64,000 nt of DNA from Chondrosia reniformis (Eukaryota > Porifera > Demospongiae > Chondrillida > Chondrillidae). The notes under the pieces are model-generated. The model saw only the letters and a list, made by a program, of their open reading frames with translations, did no database searches and was not told where the DNA came from. Below, one piece after another: positions 36,660-48,371 of this stretch (the stretch's first letter is position 1; every line of letters starts with the position of its first letter). The DNA lies in assembly GCA_947172415.1 (NCBI GenBank), contig OX359191.1, positions 7,797,130 through 7,861,129 on the forward strand. The letters are read 5' to 3'. The position numbers and the translations under genes were made by a program.

Positions 36660-37660
36660 AACAACTTGCTGAATAGGCCGGGTCGTGTTCTGCATGTTGT
36701 CTATTGTTCTTGAAAAGGACCTCGAAAACAATAAGCAAAATTTTAATTCCATGATTTTCCGCCAAGTTCACGATGTTTCCCGCCGACCATTTCTAATAAA
36801 TAGTCGAGGACATTTTCAGTCTTTGGCCTCCGGGCTATCAACTCTGGAGGTCTACTTTGGTGTGGATCGATGCGCCAACCGTGGTAGGAGCACGACCATG
36901 GTACCATGCGACGAAGGGTCATCGGTGTTCGTATAGTGGGGTGGTCTCTCTACCTATGGGTTAGTGCCTGGAGATGTATCTCACTATTAATCCTGCTTGT
37001 GTGTTAAATTGGCACTTGCGGATTCTTGCTATACGACCCGTACCTGGAGGAGCGTGGGCCCAGTGCCACTACGTAGTCGGTCGGGAACCCCTGTTGTAGG
37101 CTGCAGCTTCAGGTTGGTTTGGAAGGCATTTGCATTTCAATTTGTATTCAATTTTCCTATCCATGCATCAATGTAGTATTTCATTGTATATCATGTATTT
37201 TGAATTCTTTTCTTATAGTTCATTGAACTGATGGGTCCCTACTCTAAAGCGCCTGGCCGATCCCAATGAGTTAAAGTCTGTGTGCAGTGTTCCCAAGCTA
37301 CGTTGTGTGCACATGATGATTCTCATTGGTGGGAGTTTGTGGTCCGCCAGGGTCGGGCTTGTTCTGTTCGTAGCGTGGCAGGGCAAGACTAGTAACTGGT
37401 CAGAGGTCGGTCAGGTACGCCGGATCGCTCCCGTGCAACTTCTCTTACGACGCAAGTAGTGGAAGTGTCAAACAGAGTTGAGAAACCGGAGGCCATTTGG
37501 GGCACGAAGTACTTCTACCTCCTCGTGGTGTGCCCTGGGGTCACCTTTACTACACTCAGTAAAGTGATGCGAAACGAAGTACTGCAGCACCGTTCCAGTA
37601 ACACTCAAAAGGATCGAGAAGATACAGCATGGTCTCTTTACAACCATGAAGAACTTGTTT
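36660..37660. repeat. GC-richer island, unclassified, possibly decayed retroelement
   Basis: Base composition rises sharply (for example 36780-37120 and 37260-37620) with no long open frame of recognisable kind. The word CCTCCTCGTGGTG at 37519 recurs in the island at 3590-3960. It lies just upstream of the Penelope-like fragment on the same strand and may be part of the same dead element, which is inference. Confidence 0.35.
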
Positions 37661-37959
37661 AAGAACATTGTTTGAACATTTTTTTTATTTAAAACCATGT
37701 ACATATATATTTCAAAATTTTCAAACAAAATGATCATTGTGCACTGATTATAATAATCGCAATTGTCGATGCATGAGATTGGTATAATAGATATAATAGG
37801 TCATCGCAAATGTATCTATATATACATTCAGTATACTCTTGTAAATTATTGCATAACAGGTACATGTATTATAAAAGTCCAAAGTGTCCCTTAGAATTCG
37901 GCAACGTTGCAGGACATAGATATGTATCATAAATGCCATTCGCGTTGAAATTAAGCAAG

Positions 37960-38065
37960 AGAATTAAGGAAAGTAAACGAAAAAGAAAAAAAGGAAAAAG
38001 GAGGAAAGTAAACGAAAAAGAAAAAAAGGAAAAAGGAGGAAAATAAACGAAAAAGAAAAATGTAT
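37960..38065 (+). repeat. Purine-rich ~35-bp tandem repeat
   Basis: The unit GAAAGTAAACGAAAAAGAAA then AAAAGGAAAAAGGAG is repeated about three times, directly 5' of the endonuclease fragment. Confidence 0.85.
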
Positions 38066-38104
38066 TCTCCATGAATGTGTAGTCCAGAGAATAAAAAGAG
38101 AAGG

Positions 38105-38439
38105 GTAGTATACCAAGTCCCTTGCAAGGACTGCAACAGGACATATAGGTGAGACGAAGAGGACTCTTAAAGGTGAGACTTGGGGAGCACAAACAGGAAG
38201 CGAGGAGAGGTGATCCTAAAAATGGCATTGCTGTACATGCCCATGAAACCCAGCATGAGATTGACTGGGACAATGCCAGAGTTAAGAGTACTACACCTAA
38301 ATACTGTCAGAGAAGAATCATGGTAGCCATACGGATTAAGACCAGTGGTGGGGTGATGAATTGGACAGCGGTATATGCAACTACTAAGTACAGTGTGGAA
38401 CCCTGTACTTATTCCACCCTAACACTCAGTATGAATTAG
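38105..38439 (+). mobile_element. Penelope-like retroelement fragment: broken GIY-YIG endonuclease domain
   Basis: Three overlapping frames together give the GIY-YIG order of Penelope-like elements: VYQVPCKDCNRTY, then YIGETKRTL, then KVRLGEHKQEARRGDPKNGI, AVHAHETQHEIDW, and KYCQRRIMVAIRIK. The frame changes twice within about 25 bases (around 38145 and 38170), and the sequence ends in a stop at 38437-38439. No reverse transcriptase domain was found upstream. It is therefore a dead 3' fragment. Established knowledge: Penelope-like elements fuse a reverse transcriptase to this endonuclease, and many carry hammerhead ribozymes. Confidence 0.8.
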
Positions 38440-38908
38440 TTATGGTTGTCATGTCATTCATTTAACCACCAATTTATTTTATTTTGTACGTATTGAATTG
38501 TGATAATATAAACTAATTAATGTATGGCAAGAGACATAGGACAAATATATAGTTGTTTAACTACACATATTATACTAATATAGTCAAATATATTTCATAT
38601 TTCCTGAGAAATTCAATGGGCATATAGAGAAAGACAAGTTATCAGTGGAGGTATATAGAATAAGAGCAGAGACTCTGATACTGTGGCCAAGGAAACCTTA
38701 CTATTATAATATTATGACTTACAATTTATATAAAAAATTAATATCACGTACCCTGCAGAAAATGAAAACATTAATATTCTATATTGAGACAGATTGGTTA
38801 GACCATACTTACAACTCCCCCATGCATATGTAAGAGTAAATGGGTATGTATATATATGCATATGTGTATAATCTTAGTGCATAAAGTATTATTAAAAGTG
38901 CATGGCCG
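38440..38908. other. Intergenic, nothing recognised
   Basis: AT-rich, upstream of the membrane-protein gene. It includes the likely promoter of that gene, but no specific site was identified. Confidence 0.4.
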
Positions 38909-40712
38909 ATGAATCCTACTGCTGTAACAATTTTGTATCGGTCAGTACTCTTGGGAATAGTATTACAGTCTGTTGTATCTGGTGTACAAGGAGGCCAGTT
39001 CTACAACTACACTTGTCAGCCTCACAACATATGTGACATTGCTGATGATATTATAACAGCTATCATCTCTGATCCAGATAACTATCAAAGATTGATGAAG
39101 GTCTTCCACCCTTTTAACCACGCAGTACCTCAGTTTGTTACATTCTTATTCTTCACTAATGGAACTCCTATTTCACAGCCAGTGTGCAATCATATACCAT
39201 ATGTAGGGATCACCACAGAACTCAATGGAATAGAGAACATTTATTCAACTATGTGGTATTCGTCATCTACTTATTTACTTTCCTCGGGGGCTATACTCAA
39301 TGAATTTGCACTGATGGTTCCTCAGATAATTTCAGGAGTCTTCTTTAAAACTAATCTCATTATAACTGATTATCCTTTTGCTTGTTTGACCGTGCCCTTT
39401 CAAATACCACCAAGCAATTCACTTAAACTTTCAGTCACCTTATCTGTGAGTATATTGATGTTTAGAAATAATCCTTCTTCTGAGTACAAAAACATTGTAA
39501 TATGCATCCCACATATGTATATATGTAATAATAATTATTCCCTGATGCTTTGCATGGGAAGTTTATATAATTGATAAAAAGATTCAATTTATATAGTGAG
39601 ATCTTGGTTATATATATATATGCAAAGGTTTTAAAATGTAATTTCCTTAGAATAAATTAATTATGCAGTAATTGATGAATAATTTATTGTATAAATTTTA
39701 TTAGATAGCTGAAGCTGCAGAGAAAAGGAATTTCAGTATTAGCACCTCTATATATGCTGATTCAATTGGATATAGTTGCATAGTTCCTGAGGAAGAAAGA
39801 AACCTTTGCAATTTAGAATGTATTCCAAGGACATCAGTTGGGTATTTAAATAATTTCATACTTGCTGTAATGCTGATCTGGCCAACTGCATTATTAATTA
39901 TTGCAGTGAAAATAAAGAACAGTAACAGCATAAGCCTATCTACTATCAGTGATTCCTTTTTCAATGCAACTTGGGGAATAATAATGTCCTCAGTTATCTT
40001 TAATGTTTTTATTTTAGTCAAATTTATGGTACTTGCAATTGCATTTATCAAATCTACCTGGCATTGCTATGAGCTCGGACAGTTTATGCATGGCTTTGGA
40101 TTTCTTTTGATAGTGCCTGTCGTGTTTATATTTGTAGCCAGCATTGTGGAAACCGCAAAAATGGACCTACCATTTCATTTACCAGTACCAAGGTTCCTGA
40201 CAAGTTGCATAAGGCTTATCACACTTTATCTGGTGAATTTCGAAAAAGCTAAAAAAAGTATTATTTTATTTGGAGTTTGGAATACAATAAGTGTTTCAAT
40301 TGGATACATCTGTTTCCACATACCCATTGCTATAATAGCTATACTAACAGATCCATACAGAAACGGGTTTCTATTTGCTTCTGAAGTATCACTTGCCTGT
40401 GGAATCATCTCTCTCTTTTCAGCATTTGTCACTTTAGATCAGATATTCACTGCAGACAAGAGAGTGATGGTAGGTTGGAGAGAAGGCTCAAAGAAATGTC
40501 TATTCTGGCTGTTCCTCACTTTTTTAGCATTGTGTGTAGCTACTTTCTTGGTATCCATCCACTGCCTAATACTCATGGACATCAAACTGCCTCTGAGGTA
40601 CAGCATCAACTTTTCATGGTTCTTTTCAGTCATAACAACCACCCTTATCCCAACTCTTACAATTTACTTGAAAACTGTCATTGCTAAACTAAATCATATT
40701 GTTCTTACATAA
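38909..40712 (+). CDS. Uncharacterised multipass membrane protein with secreted-type N-terminus
   Basis: I do not recognise this gene. Exons 38909-39445 and 39705-40712 join in phase 0 to 514 residues. Residues ~5-28 form a hydrophobic signal peptide. Residues ~30-225 form a Cys-containing extracellular-type region (C36, C42, C204, C214, C218) with N-glycosylation sequons such as NYT and NGT. After that come about eight hydrophobic segments (roughly 228-249, 269-295, 308-328, 340-357, 363-393, 398-424, 442-470, 480-504) and a short tail. The layout of a ~200-residue ectodomain plus a 7-8 helix bundle is receptor- or channel-like, but no DRY, NPxxY or pore motif was seen. The gene is convergent with WDR70, whose stop is 189 bp away. 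It is probably a lineage-specific family. Confidence 0.8.
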
Positions 40713-40901
40713 CCTTAAGCATTTTGTAAAGAATATATTCATAAAAATCAATTCCATTGTAAAATGTGTCCGTTTAGCCAGATAATTCTTAACTGAGTCT
40801 GTAGTTCTAAAATTAACACTGCATAGGTAAATATGACTTTGTTGTTACAATAATCGGTAAGTAATAGTATTTGAGCTAGGGTCTATTGTATATAAAGTAA
40901 C

Positions 40902-43900
40902 TTAATCATCTTTCTCTTCTTCACTATCACTCTGATGGGCTGAAAAAATGGGTTCTGGTTGAGTTCTATAAATCAACAAGACACAAATATCATACACTTC
41001 AGACAATAAACATATACTGTCATGCACTGTTAATGGTGGTGAATATTGAAGTAATGTTTGACTGAAATTTCAATTTTTTCAGCTTTATGAAAGTCATACA
41101 CCATGAAAAGATTTATTAATCTGCTACAGTTTGGGCACATTCTGGTGTACGCTTTTCAAATTTCAATCAAACATCACTTTAATTTTCTTAGAAGCTCTGT
41201 GAAATTAAGCATATCATAAAATATAAACTAAGTAATAAAATTATTTATAACATTCATATGACTGATTTATATAATGACCGATTGAATGAGATGAATATTA
41301 TATTATATAAAATAGCATCATTGGGCAGGATAGCTGGTTTAACATGTAACTGCAACAATTGTCAGAAACTATAATGTATGGACCATCTTAAGCACACATG
41401 CATAATTGCATTAACTTACTGTTTGTACGCTGGAGCTATAAAGTAAGGGTCATCCTCAGCTACCTACATGAAAGTATATGTACGAAATAAATTAACAATA
41501 TACTGGATACAACATTTTATTGCTATTCGTAATAACCATCAACACTATATACCATAAATCAAGACATTCATGTGTGCATCTAATTCGTGCGTATTCGCGC
41601 GAGGCATCTCAGCATGCATGCACGAATTACATACATCAAACAGTATTTCCCCCATACGTAATTACTGTAACATACTGTATAGTATTGCAAATTTGCATAA
41701 ATTACTTTTTCTAAAAATCATCTTTAAACTAAAACCACATGACTTTAATGCAGTATGAACTTCATGATTTATGGTATAGTCCAATGTATGTATGTATATG
41801 CATCTGAACAGTTGGTGCTGCGTATCATACATACAAACAGTATTTAGCTAAACCTCTTACATAGCTAGATCTATAGGAAGACCATGGCAACAAAAAGGTT
41901 GTCTCTGTAGCACCCTCTAGAGAATATCTTACTTTTGCATATTTTAAAACAGCTTCTCTGGGATCATCTAAGTTTTCTGGTTTCTCCATTGCACTTATCT
42001 TCCTCACATAGGCCCCCAATGAACTTCCTACTCCAAGACGCCCTCCAACACCTGTATAGGAACAGTTCCATTTTTACAGCAATAGAGACTGCAATCTTAC
42101 ATGAGAAACTGTGATAAGCAAACCACAAGTAATCACAGACGAACATCATAGAGAGTTAAATACGTATATGTGCTACTATAGGTAGCTTGGACTTCAATTA
42201 ATTTTAGTTTTTGAACTTCTTGCAGAGTAAACAATTATAAAGTTTTAAACAGTTAGTCCCAAAGCATATGTCTGTTTAATATAATATATGTATTTACTAA
42301 TTTAAAAGCAACAGTGATAAAATAAATGACAGTTATTAAAAAACCTTATACCTCAAGTGGTAAATACATATACACTGTCACAGAAAGGCTATCATCGATG
42401 TAAAGTTAATAAGTTTGCTCTCAATAATATTTCTAGTTTCTTGAGATTGAACTTTGGCTGTCAACTTGGTAATTCGATTCTGGCACCAATTCAACTTTCT
42501 GACACAGATAAAGAGGATGCTGGACTTGGCAGTTGATATATCTTGAACCTCTGTTGGCGTTAGAGCAGATAGTATCTCATCGTTATCCCTTAACTCTTGC
42601 TGCACAATATCTTGAACACTCTCTTGGTGTCTTTGTGCAGAATCTTTACATGTGACCAATAATGGCTCCAGATCCTCTTCAATAATTTCTTTTATATCAT
42701 TCAAGTGCCTCACAATTCCATCATATATAAATCCCTTCAGAAGGGGAAATCTTTTAGCAAACTCAGCCAATTCAAAGTTCATTTGAACAATGATGTGATG
42801 AACTGCTACTAATTGGTCTTTGCTTGCATCATGAAGCTTGCTGATACTTTCAAAATCTGGCAGCAATTTTTGCAGACTAGATCTCTCTATTCTGTAGGAT
42901 AATATAAATTTATTATAAAATGACTTTACTCCCAGGGTAATATTCTGTAGTAGCGTATCCTGAGATGTGTTGCATGCTTTAAGCTTCTGGAGAGCAAGGA
43001 TAATATCCACAATTTCATTAAATGTAGCCGAGAGCTCAAAATAAATTTTTCTCAAATCACTTTCAATCTCTGAAGACTGATTTTTGGACTTGGCAGTTTG
43101 TTCCAATTCATCCACTTTATCACCAAAGAAGATGAGAAAATCTCCCACGACCTTCTGTTTCTCTCTCAATTTCTGCTGAAGGTTGACTACAGCTGTGAAG
43201 AATTGCTTTTTCTCCGCTGGTGTATCTCTGTCTGACACATCTTGTTTCCTAGTAAATAATTTAATATCATCATAGCAGCGAACACAGCAGTATAGCCATG
43301 ACAATCCTTTCGGAATGGCAAGTGGTTCGTTGAAATCTTTAAGAGCCCATTTGCTTTCATTTTGGTCGCCCGTGTAAAGTGCCAGGGTTTTAGTAGCATG
43401 CCTGTGGCAGTGCATCGCTCCACACAGCCGACAATGGATCTTTGATGAAAAGCGAGACAGCTTATTCTGACAGTAGCCACACTGCCTGGAATCCTCGAGG
43501 TGTGGCCATATGTTGGATTTCTGCCAATCCAATTCGCCTTTTCGTAGGTGCACCGATCGACCCCTCTGCGAGTAACTAACAAGTAACTGTTCCAATCGCC
43601 TCAACACGGTTTTATCGTGATCTGAGCTGTTGAATTTCCGTAAATTCGGTAAAGTTTCCAATGATAAACGTTCATTCGGTTTAAGCGTTCCCCTCAGAGA
43701 AGAAAACTTTTCAAAATGGGAATGATACACTCCCATAGGTTGCACCAGGCTGCCATCCTCTGAACAGTTTAAACAGACGGGACAACTTACGCCAGTTCTA
43801 CTGGGCTTACCGTTACGATCTAGTCTCCTTCTATAAACCAAACACGACTGACAAAGGACTTCTCCGCAATGGTAACAGTGTTTCTTTGGTGATTTCAACC

Positions 43901-44763
43901 GGCTGAATAATATTTGGCACTTTGAACAGTGTGATCCATCTTTCCAATTTCTCCTGTTACGAATGATAAAGATGTTACTGTGGTATAGCTTCAGAATACC
44001 CTCAAAGAAAGGAAGATCTTGATCTCGCTGGAATTGAAATTCGAAATCCGAGTGAATATTGCTGGTACCCCAAGGCACCAAGAAGGTATATCGGTTAATC
44101 TTCGTCTGTGGGACTGCCATGGCTGTAGAGGCATGTGTGATAATCCAGGAAACGTTTCCCACTTAATGATTCGGTGCATCGCCCAGGACCACGATATAAG
44201 GAATTACAAATTTGGAATCAATCCGGCTCGCGTACGGGAATTAATTTCTCGGTTAATTAGTACTTGTATCATGTACATTGTAATAAAGATCTATGACCAG
44301 ACTAAAATCGACTGTCAGTCGTCCTACTTAATTCTGTAAAATAAACAATGCAAGCCATATCGCTTAAAAGGCAACAATTTTAGTGAAATAAGGATGATAT
44401 AGACGAAACAATTGAAGATGGAGTTACATAACTTAATAATTTTATTTAAAGTCCTACCGTGTTTTCCGATAGGTGCTTCTGGCTTCTTTGACAACATAGG
44501 GTCTGCTCTTTCCTTTTCACGTTTCCTCTTCAAACTTCTTGGTTTGTCTTCTTGAAACATTGGCAAAGCATGGGCTATAGAGAAAGTACAGACACTCATG
44601 TCAACAAGGTATCTCCCAGTGTTCTACAAAATGTAAATATTTATACTAACGTGTGATAATCTGTACTTGATCAGGTACACCATATACAAGATTCCTTCTT
44701 TTCTTTGGCTTGGCTATGCATAACTTCAGGCCCCTGAAATATAGGATTGTAGAATTATGATAA

Positions 44764-44805
<42 letters not shown>

Positions 44806-47800
44806 TTTTTATTAATGTGACATGCTATTCTGAAAAAAAAAATCAGCCAGGAATAGCCCAACCCATGGTGGGTTTACAATATACGTATGGAGTACTTGAC
44901 ATGCAAGAGGCATTAATGAATTGAAGTACAAACTCACTTTGCACTGTGTGTATCACTATAGTAACCTTTAATTACACCACTGGCACTCCCAAGGAATATC
45001 TGATTGAGCTTTGGGTGCCACAAACAGCTTATTACACTCTATAGAAACAGAAATAGATCATTATAGAAGTATAATCTCCTAGCTTTGATATATTTAAATT
45101 CGGAATCTGTCTACCCACACTGAGTTCGATGGATCTACATGTAGTTGTGTCTGTGTTAGAGTCATTGCTAATTACTTTAAGAACATACTTACAGCATCTG
45201 ACACTGATACTTCACGAAGTTTATTTAAACTACGATCAAAGAAGACCAATTTACTGGTACCCTAAAATGTAAAGAAAAGATGCATAAACAAAATTGCATT
45301 CCTAAATACTGTATTTGTAGTAGGAAAGGAAAGCAGGAAAATGTAAGTATTTATGAGATATGTATGTATAGGGTTAAATAAGGGCATCCTCTAGTGATGC
45401 ATATTGTGTGTGTCAGCAAGCAGAATTCATAAAGAGGAGCTCTGTACAGGTATTTTACCTTTCCTTTCCTCACAGATGTTCCCGTAGCAACAACCTGGTC
45501 ATCTGGACTGAATGCACAGGTTGTCATGGGAAACAGATTCTCCAAATCACCAGCCACATTGATACATTTCTTAAAATTTCGGATATCCCATAACTTCATA
45601 GTGTCATCACCTATATCAAGGTAATTCAGAGACAACATTAAAATTTGAGGACAGGAGGAGAAACAATATGAGGGGTAAGGAGGGAGGGAGGGGAGGGAGA
45701 GGGGGGAGGGAGGGGAGGGAGAGGGGTAAGGAGGGAGGGAGGGGAGGGAGAGGGGGTAGGGAGGGGAGGGGGAGGGGGGAGGGAGGGGAGGGAGAGGGGG
45801 GAGGGAGGGGAGGGAGAGGGGGGAGGGAGGGGAGGGAGAGGGGGGAGGGAGGGGAGGGAGAGGGGGAGGGAGGGAAGGGAGAGGGGAAGGGAGGGGAGGG
45901 AGAGGGGGAAGGAGGGGAGGGAGAGGGGGAAGAAGGGGAGGGAGAAGAGGAAGAGTGTGAAATGTGAAGATAAAGAAATCATATACACACAAAACACTCA
46001 CCTCCCCTTGACAGAAGGGTATGACCATCTGCAGCAAAGCACAAACAAGAAGTTTCACTTCCGTTTCCATGTGCATCTGATTGGCAGTAGGGAGGTCTTG
46101 CCTTTGACAAGGGAATGTGTATACACACAAATAACCATTGCAGTACAGTCACTGAGAATCATGTAAGCTTTAACAGTTCACTTATGCAGTTATGCAGCTC
46201 AAGTAGTAACGTAGTACTCTGGAAAGCTAGTCTGCTAATGTATGCTCTGTTACTAATCCTAGTACTCACATAGGGACCATTAGAGTTCCAAATCTGTATG
46301 CTCCCATCAGCCCCTGCAGCACCTATCAATTTCCCATCACGACTGTAACAACATGTGGTGACAGCAGTTTTACGACCTACAATTTATCAGGGTAAAGGAG
46401 TGAACCAATGCTAGCCTACAATCCATCTGACTGACCATGCTTGTCCTTCGGCTTCATAATCTGATAATGCTTCTTCATTCTATAAACATCCCATATCCTC
46501 AGCGAACTATACAGTCAAGTCATCAGAAAGTTGAACAATAAACGGTTAATTAAAGGGTTCCCCCCTTGCTTACCAATCATTAGAGCAGGTGATGAAGACA
46601 TCCTTCTCCCTAGGATGCCAGCCGGCACAGTTTATCATTGCTACGTGTCCGGTTGTGTGTGCCATATCCGATATATATCTGTACCCCCAGGGAGATTCAG
46701 CAATCATGTGACCTTCCCTATCCAGTACCTTAACCTGTACCAGGGGTACATGTTTGTGCATGCTTAATTCTCATACAACCGGACCCCTTTATGAGGTCAC
46801 CCATTACCGCCATTTTGTTATTTTACCAGGTCCTCTCTTGTGCATCACCCTACTCACTTGTGCATCGCCCTACTCACTTGTGCATTGCCTGATGCTAGGA
46901 GAATTGCATCTCCACTTGGACTAAATGGCAGTGCTTTGATCTGGTGACTGGAAGAAGGAGAGCAAGAAAAAAAGACAAAATTGACAAAAAGTAGAATGGT
47001 AAACAAGACACATTATTTTCTCCATATACACTATACCAGCATACTTTTCACATGGCGATATTGTTCTGAAAGATTTTAATGTCTCATCCATAGAATTAAA
47101 ATCAAAAAAGTTGATCTAAAGAAGCAGATTCATACATTATTTCTACATACGTACATGGAGACAAATCAGGGAGCAGATCTCAAGTTTGGTACATATGTAC
47201 TTGTGAGTCATAGGAGCCAGATATCATCCTTGCTCCTGCCGGGTCAATGGAGAGAGCAGAAACCTACAGAATATGAAATGGGCAACCAAGAGATATCAAT
47301 TATTATCAATACATTAGGATATTTGAATAGTGAATATGCTTGATAAGCATAACCACAACTCTTTACCTACTACTGGCTTACAGGTTTAACTCCATGCTGC
47401 AATACAGCTTCATGTGTAATTGGCATACGCCTGTCTCTATCCTATAGGAAGATCAAAATGCAGATATTAGCTGTCACATGACTTGTCACATGATCAGTCA
47501 CATGACTTGTAGGTAAGTTGGTCCACATACATTATTATCCATTACGTCGTCTTCATCATCCTCAGAATTATCATCATCATAAGCAACTCTGTCTTGTACT
47601 TTATCAGTTGAAGATCCTTCACTAGGACCTTCCTGGAGGGAATAGCTGAAACCAGGTGGCAGAGGTGGACCTATATCGTCTCCTTCTTCCACCAGTGCAG
47701 TTATTCTCTCTTCATCATGAGCTTGTGAAGTAAATTGGTCACTCACTGTATAATTGTTACATTAGTGACATGTACATGTTAACATTAGTGACATGTACAT

Positions 47801-48371
47801 GTTAACATTAGTGACAAGTACATGTTAACATTAGTGACAAGTACATGTTAACATTAGAGTACAAATAATAATAGGCAATAATTATTGATCCAAAGACCTT
47901 CAAGCAAAACAAAAATAACATGAAGAAGGAAATTATTTAATAGGACAAAATACTTATTGCTAACACATTACAAAACTACTTACATACATGTAGGAGGAGG
48001 AATTTACCTTTGTTCCGCTCTTTAGCTGTCCTTTGCGCCTCTTGAAATATTTCTTCCAAATTAAACTTTCGTGCTTCTTTCTTGGCTATCGTCAAAACCA
48101 TTGAGTGTGTGTTCATTTGTAGAGCATACAGACATGTACATAAACTATTATTAGATGTGTATATAGTGTTAGTAGGTACATGAGTGTAAGTGTTACAATA
48201 GCTATGAACAACCACATGCAAGTATTTATACAGCAAATAAGAGTCATATTCTAAATACCAGGTGAAGATATAACTACTGCTATAGATATTCACGGTTAGG
48301 TATTCGCTTACAGTATCGCAATATGCACAATTTAAGCTGCATTATAAAATCATACCTTTATCGGCATCCAT
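40902..48371 (-). CDS. WDR70: WDR70, WD40-repeat nuclear protein, 19 exons
   Basis: Exons in gene order: 48356-48371, 48008-48085, 47531-47745, 47382-47441, 47201-47263, 47045-47115, 46878-46947, 46574-46734, 46436-46506, 46270-46376, 46002-46101, 45459-45610, 45193-45261, 44938-45038, 44651-44733, 44458-44574, 41933-42051, 41420-41463 and 40902-40965. Every phase closes, giving 586 residues (human 654). Family marks: ARKFNLEEIFQEAQRTA near the start, GPPLPPG, VSALSIDPAGARMISGSYD, ADGSIQIWNSNGPY, DDTMKLWDIRNF, CAFSPDDQVVATGTS, CLWHPKLNQI, PHALPMF, DPREAVLKYAK and YKQTQPEPIF. WDR70 homologues are linked to H2B ubiquitination and DNA double-strand-break repair. The acceptor of exon 46002-46101 (CAAAG) is atypical. 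The intron 42052-44457 holds a separate gene. Confidence 0.96.
42378..44162 (-). CDS. Intronless double FYVE-type zinc finger protein, rabenosyn-5/Vac1-like, nested in WDR70 intron
   Basis: A single open frame of 594 residues lies wholly inside a WDR70 intron and on the same strand. Finger 1 has the eight-ligand FYVE pattern (C79xxC82, C96xxC99, C104xxC107, C127xxC130). Finger 2 (C228xxC231, C244xxC247, C252xxH255, C293xxC296) is FYVE-like with a histidine replacing one Cys and a long insertion. Neither has the full RR/KHHCR basic patch: finger 1 shows KKHCYHCG, finger 2 KIHCRLCG. The remaining ~290 residues are helical and charged, with VVNLQQKLREKQKVV after the second finger. Two FYVE fingers plus a helical tail match yeast Vac1/Pep7 and resemble rabenosyn-5, a Rab5 effector on early endosomes. 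Phosphoinositide binding is uncertain. The lack of introns suggests a retrocopy origin or relocation. Confidence 0.75.
   Translation of the reverse strand: MGNVSWIITHASTAMAVPQTKINRYTFLVPWGTSNIHSDFEFQFQRDQDLPFFEGILKLYHSNIFIIRNRRNWKDGSHCSKCQILFSRLKSPKKHCYHCGEVLCQSCLVYRRRLDRNGKPSRTGVSCPVCLNCSEDGSLVQPMGVYHSHFEKFSSLRGTLKPNERLSLETLPNLRKFNSSDHDKTVLRRLEQLLVSYSQRGRSVHLRKGELDWQKSNIWPHLEDSRQCGYCQNKLSRFSSKIHCRLCGAMHCHRHATKTLALYTGDQNESKWALKDFNEPLAIPKGLSWLYCCVRCYDDIKLFTRKQDVSDRDTPAEKKQFFTAVVNLQQKLREKQKVVGDFLIFFGDKVDELEQTAKSKNQSSEIESDLRKIYFELSATFNEIVDIILALQKLKACNTSQDTLLQNITLGVKSFYNKFILSYRIERSSLQKLLPDFESISKLHDASKDQLVAVHHIIVQMNFELAEFAKRFPLLKGFIYDGIVRHLNDIKEIIEEDLEPLLVTCKDSAQRHQESVQDIVQQELRDNDEILSALTPTEVQDISTAKSSILFICVRKLNWCQNRITKLTAKVQSQETRNIIESKLINFTSMIAFL
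44764..44803 (+). repeat. (AAT)n microsatellite
   Basis: About 13 AAT/ATA triplets in a WDR70 intron. Confidence 0.95.
45660..45960 (+). repeat. G-rich purine tract, ~30-bp imperfect repeat
   Basis: About 300 bp almost purely purine on the + strand (GGGAGGGAGAGGGGG-type units with GGGTAAGG interruptions) in a WDR70 intron. Such mirror-symmetric polypurine tracts can form triplex DNA, and the transcribed strand would be polypyrimidine in the WDR70 pre-mRNA. The Pro/Leu/Ser and Gly/Arg/Glu open frames across it are artefacts. Confidence 0.93.
47755..47850 (+). repeat. 23-bp tandem repeat, 4 copies
   Basis: Unit CATTAGTGACATGTACATGT then TAA, in WDR70 intron 2. Confidence 0.88.

Noticed and set aside
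42378-44162. FYVE-type frame as part of WDR70
   Set aside because: The WDR70 exons on each side join in phase and match the family without it; the frame has its own start and stop.
45351-46130. 259-codon minus-strand frame with a Pro-rich middle
   Set aside because: It joins two real WDR70 exons through an unspliced polypurine intron; splice signals at 45459-45610 and 46002-46101 explain it.
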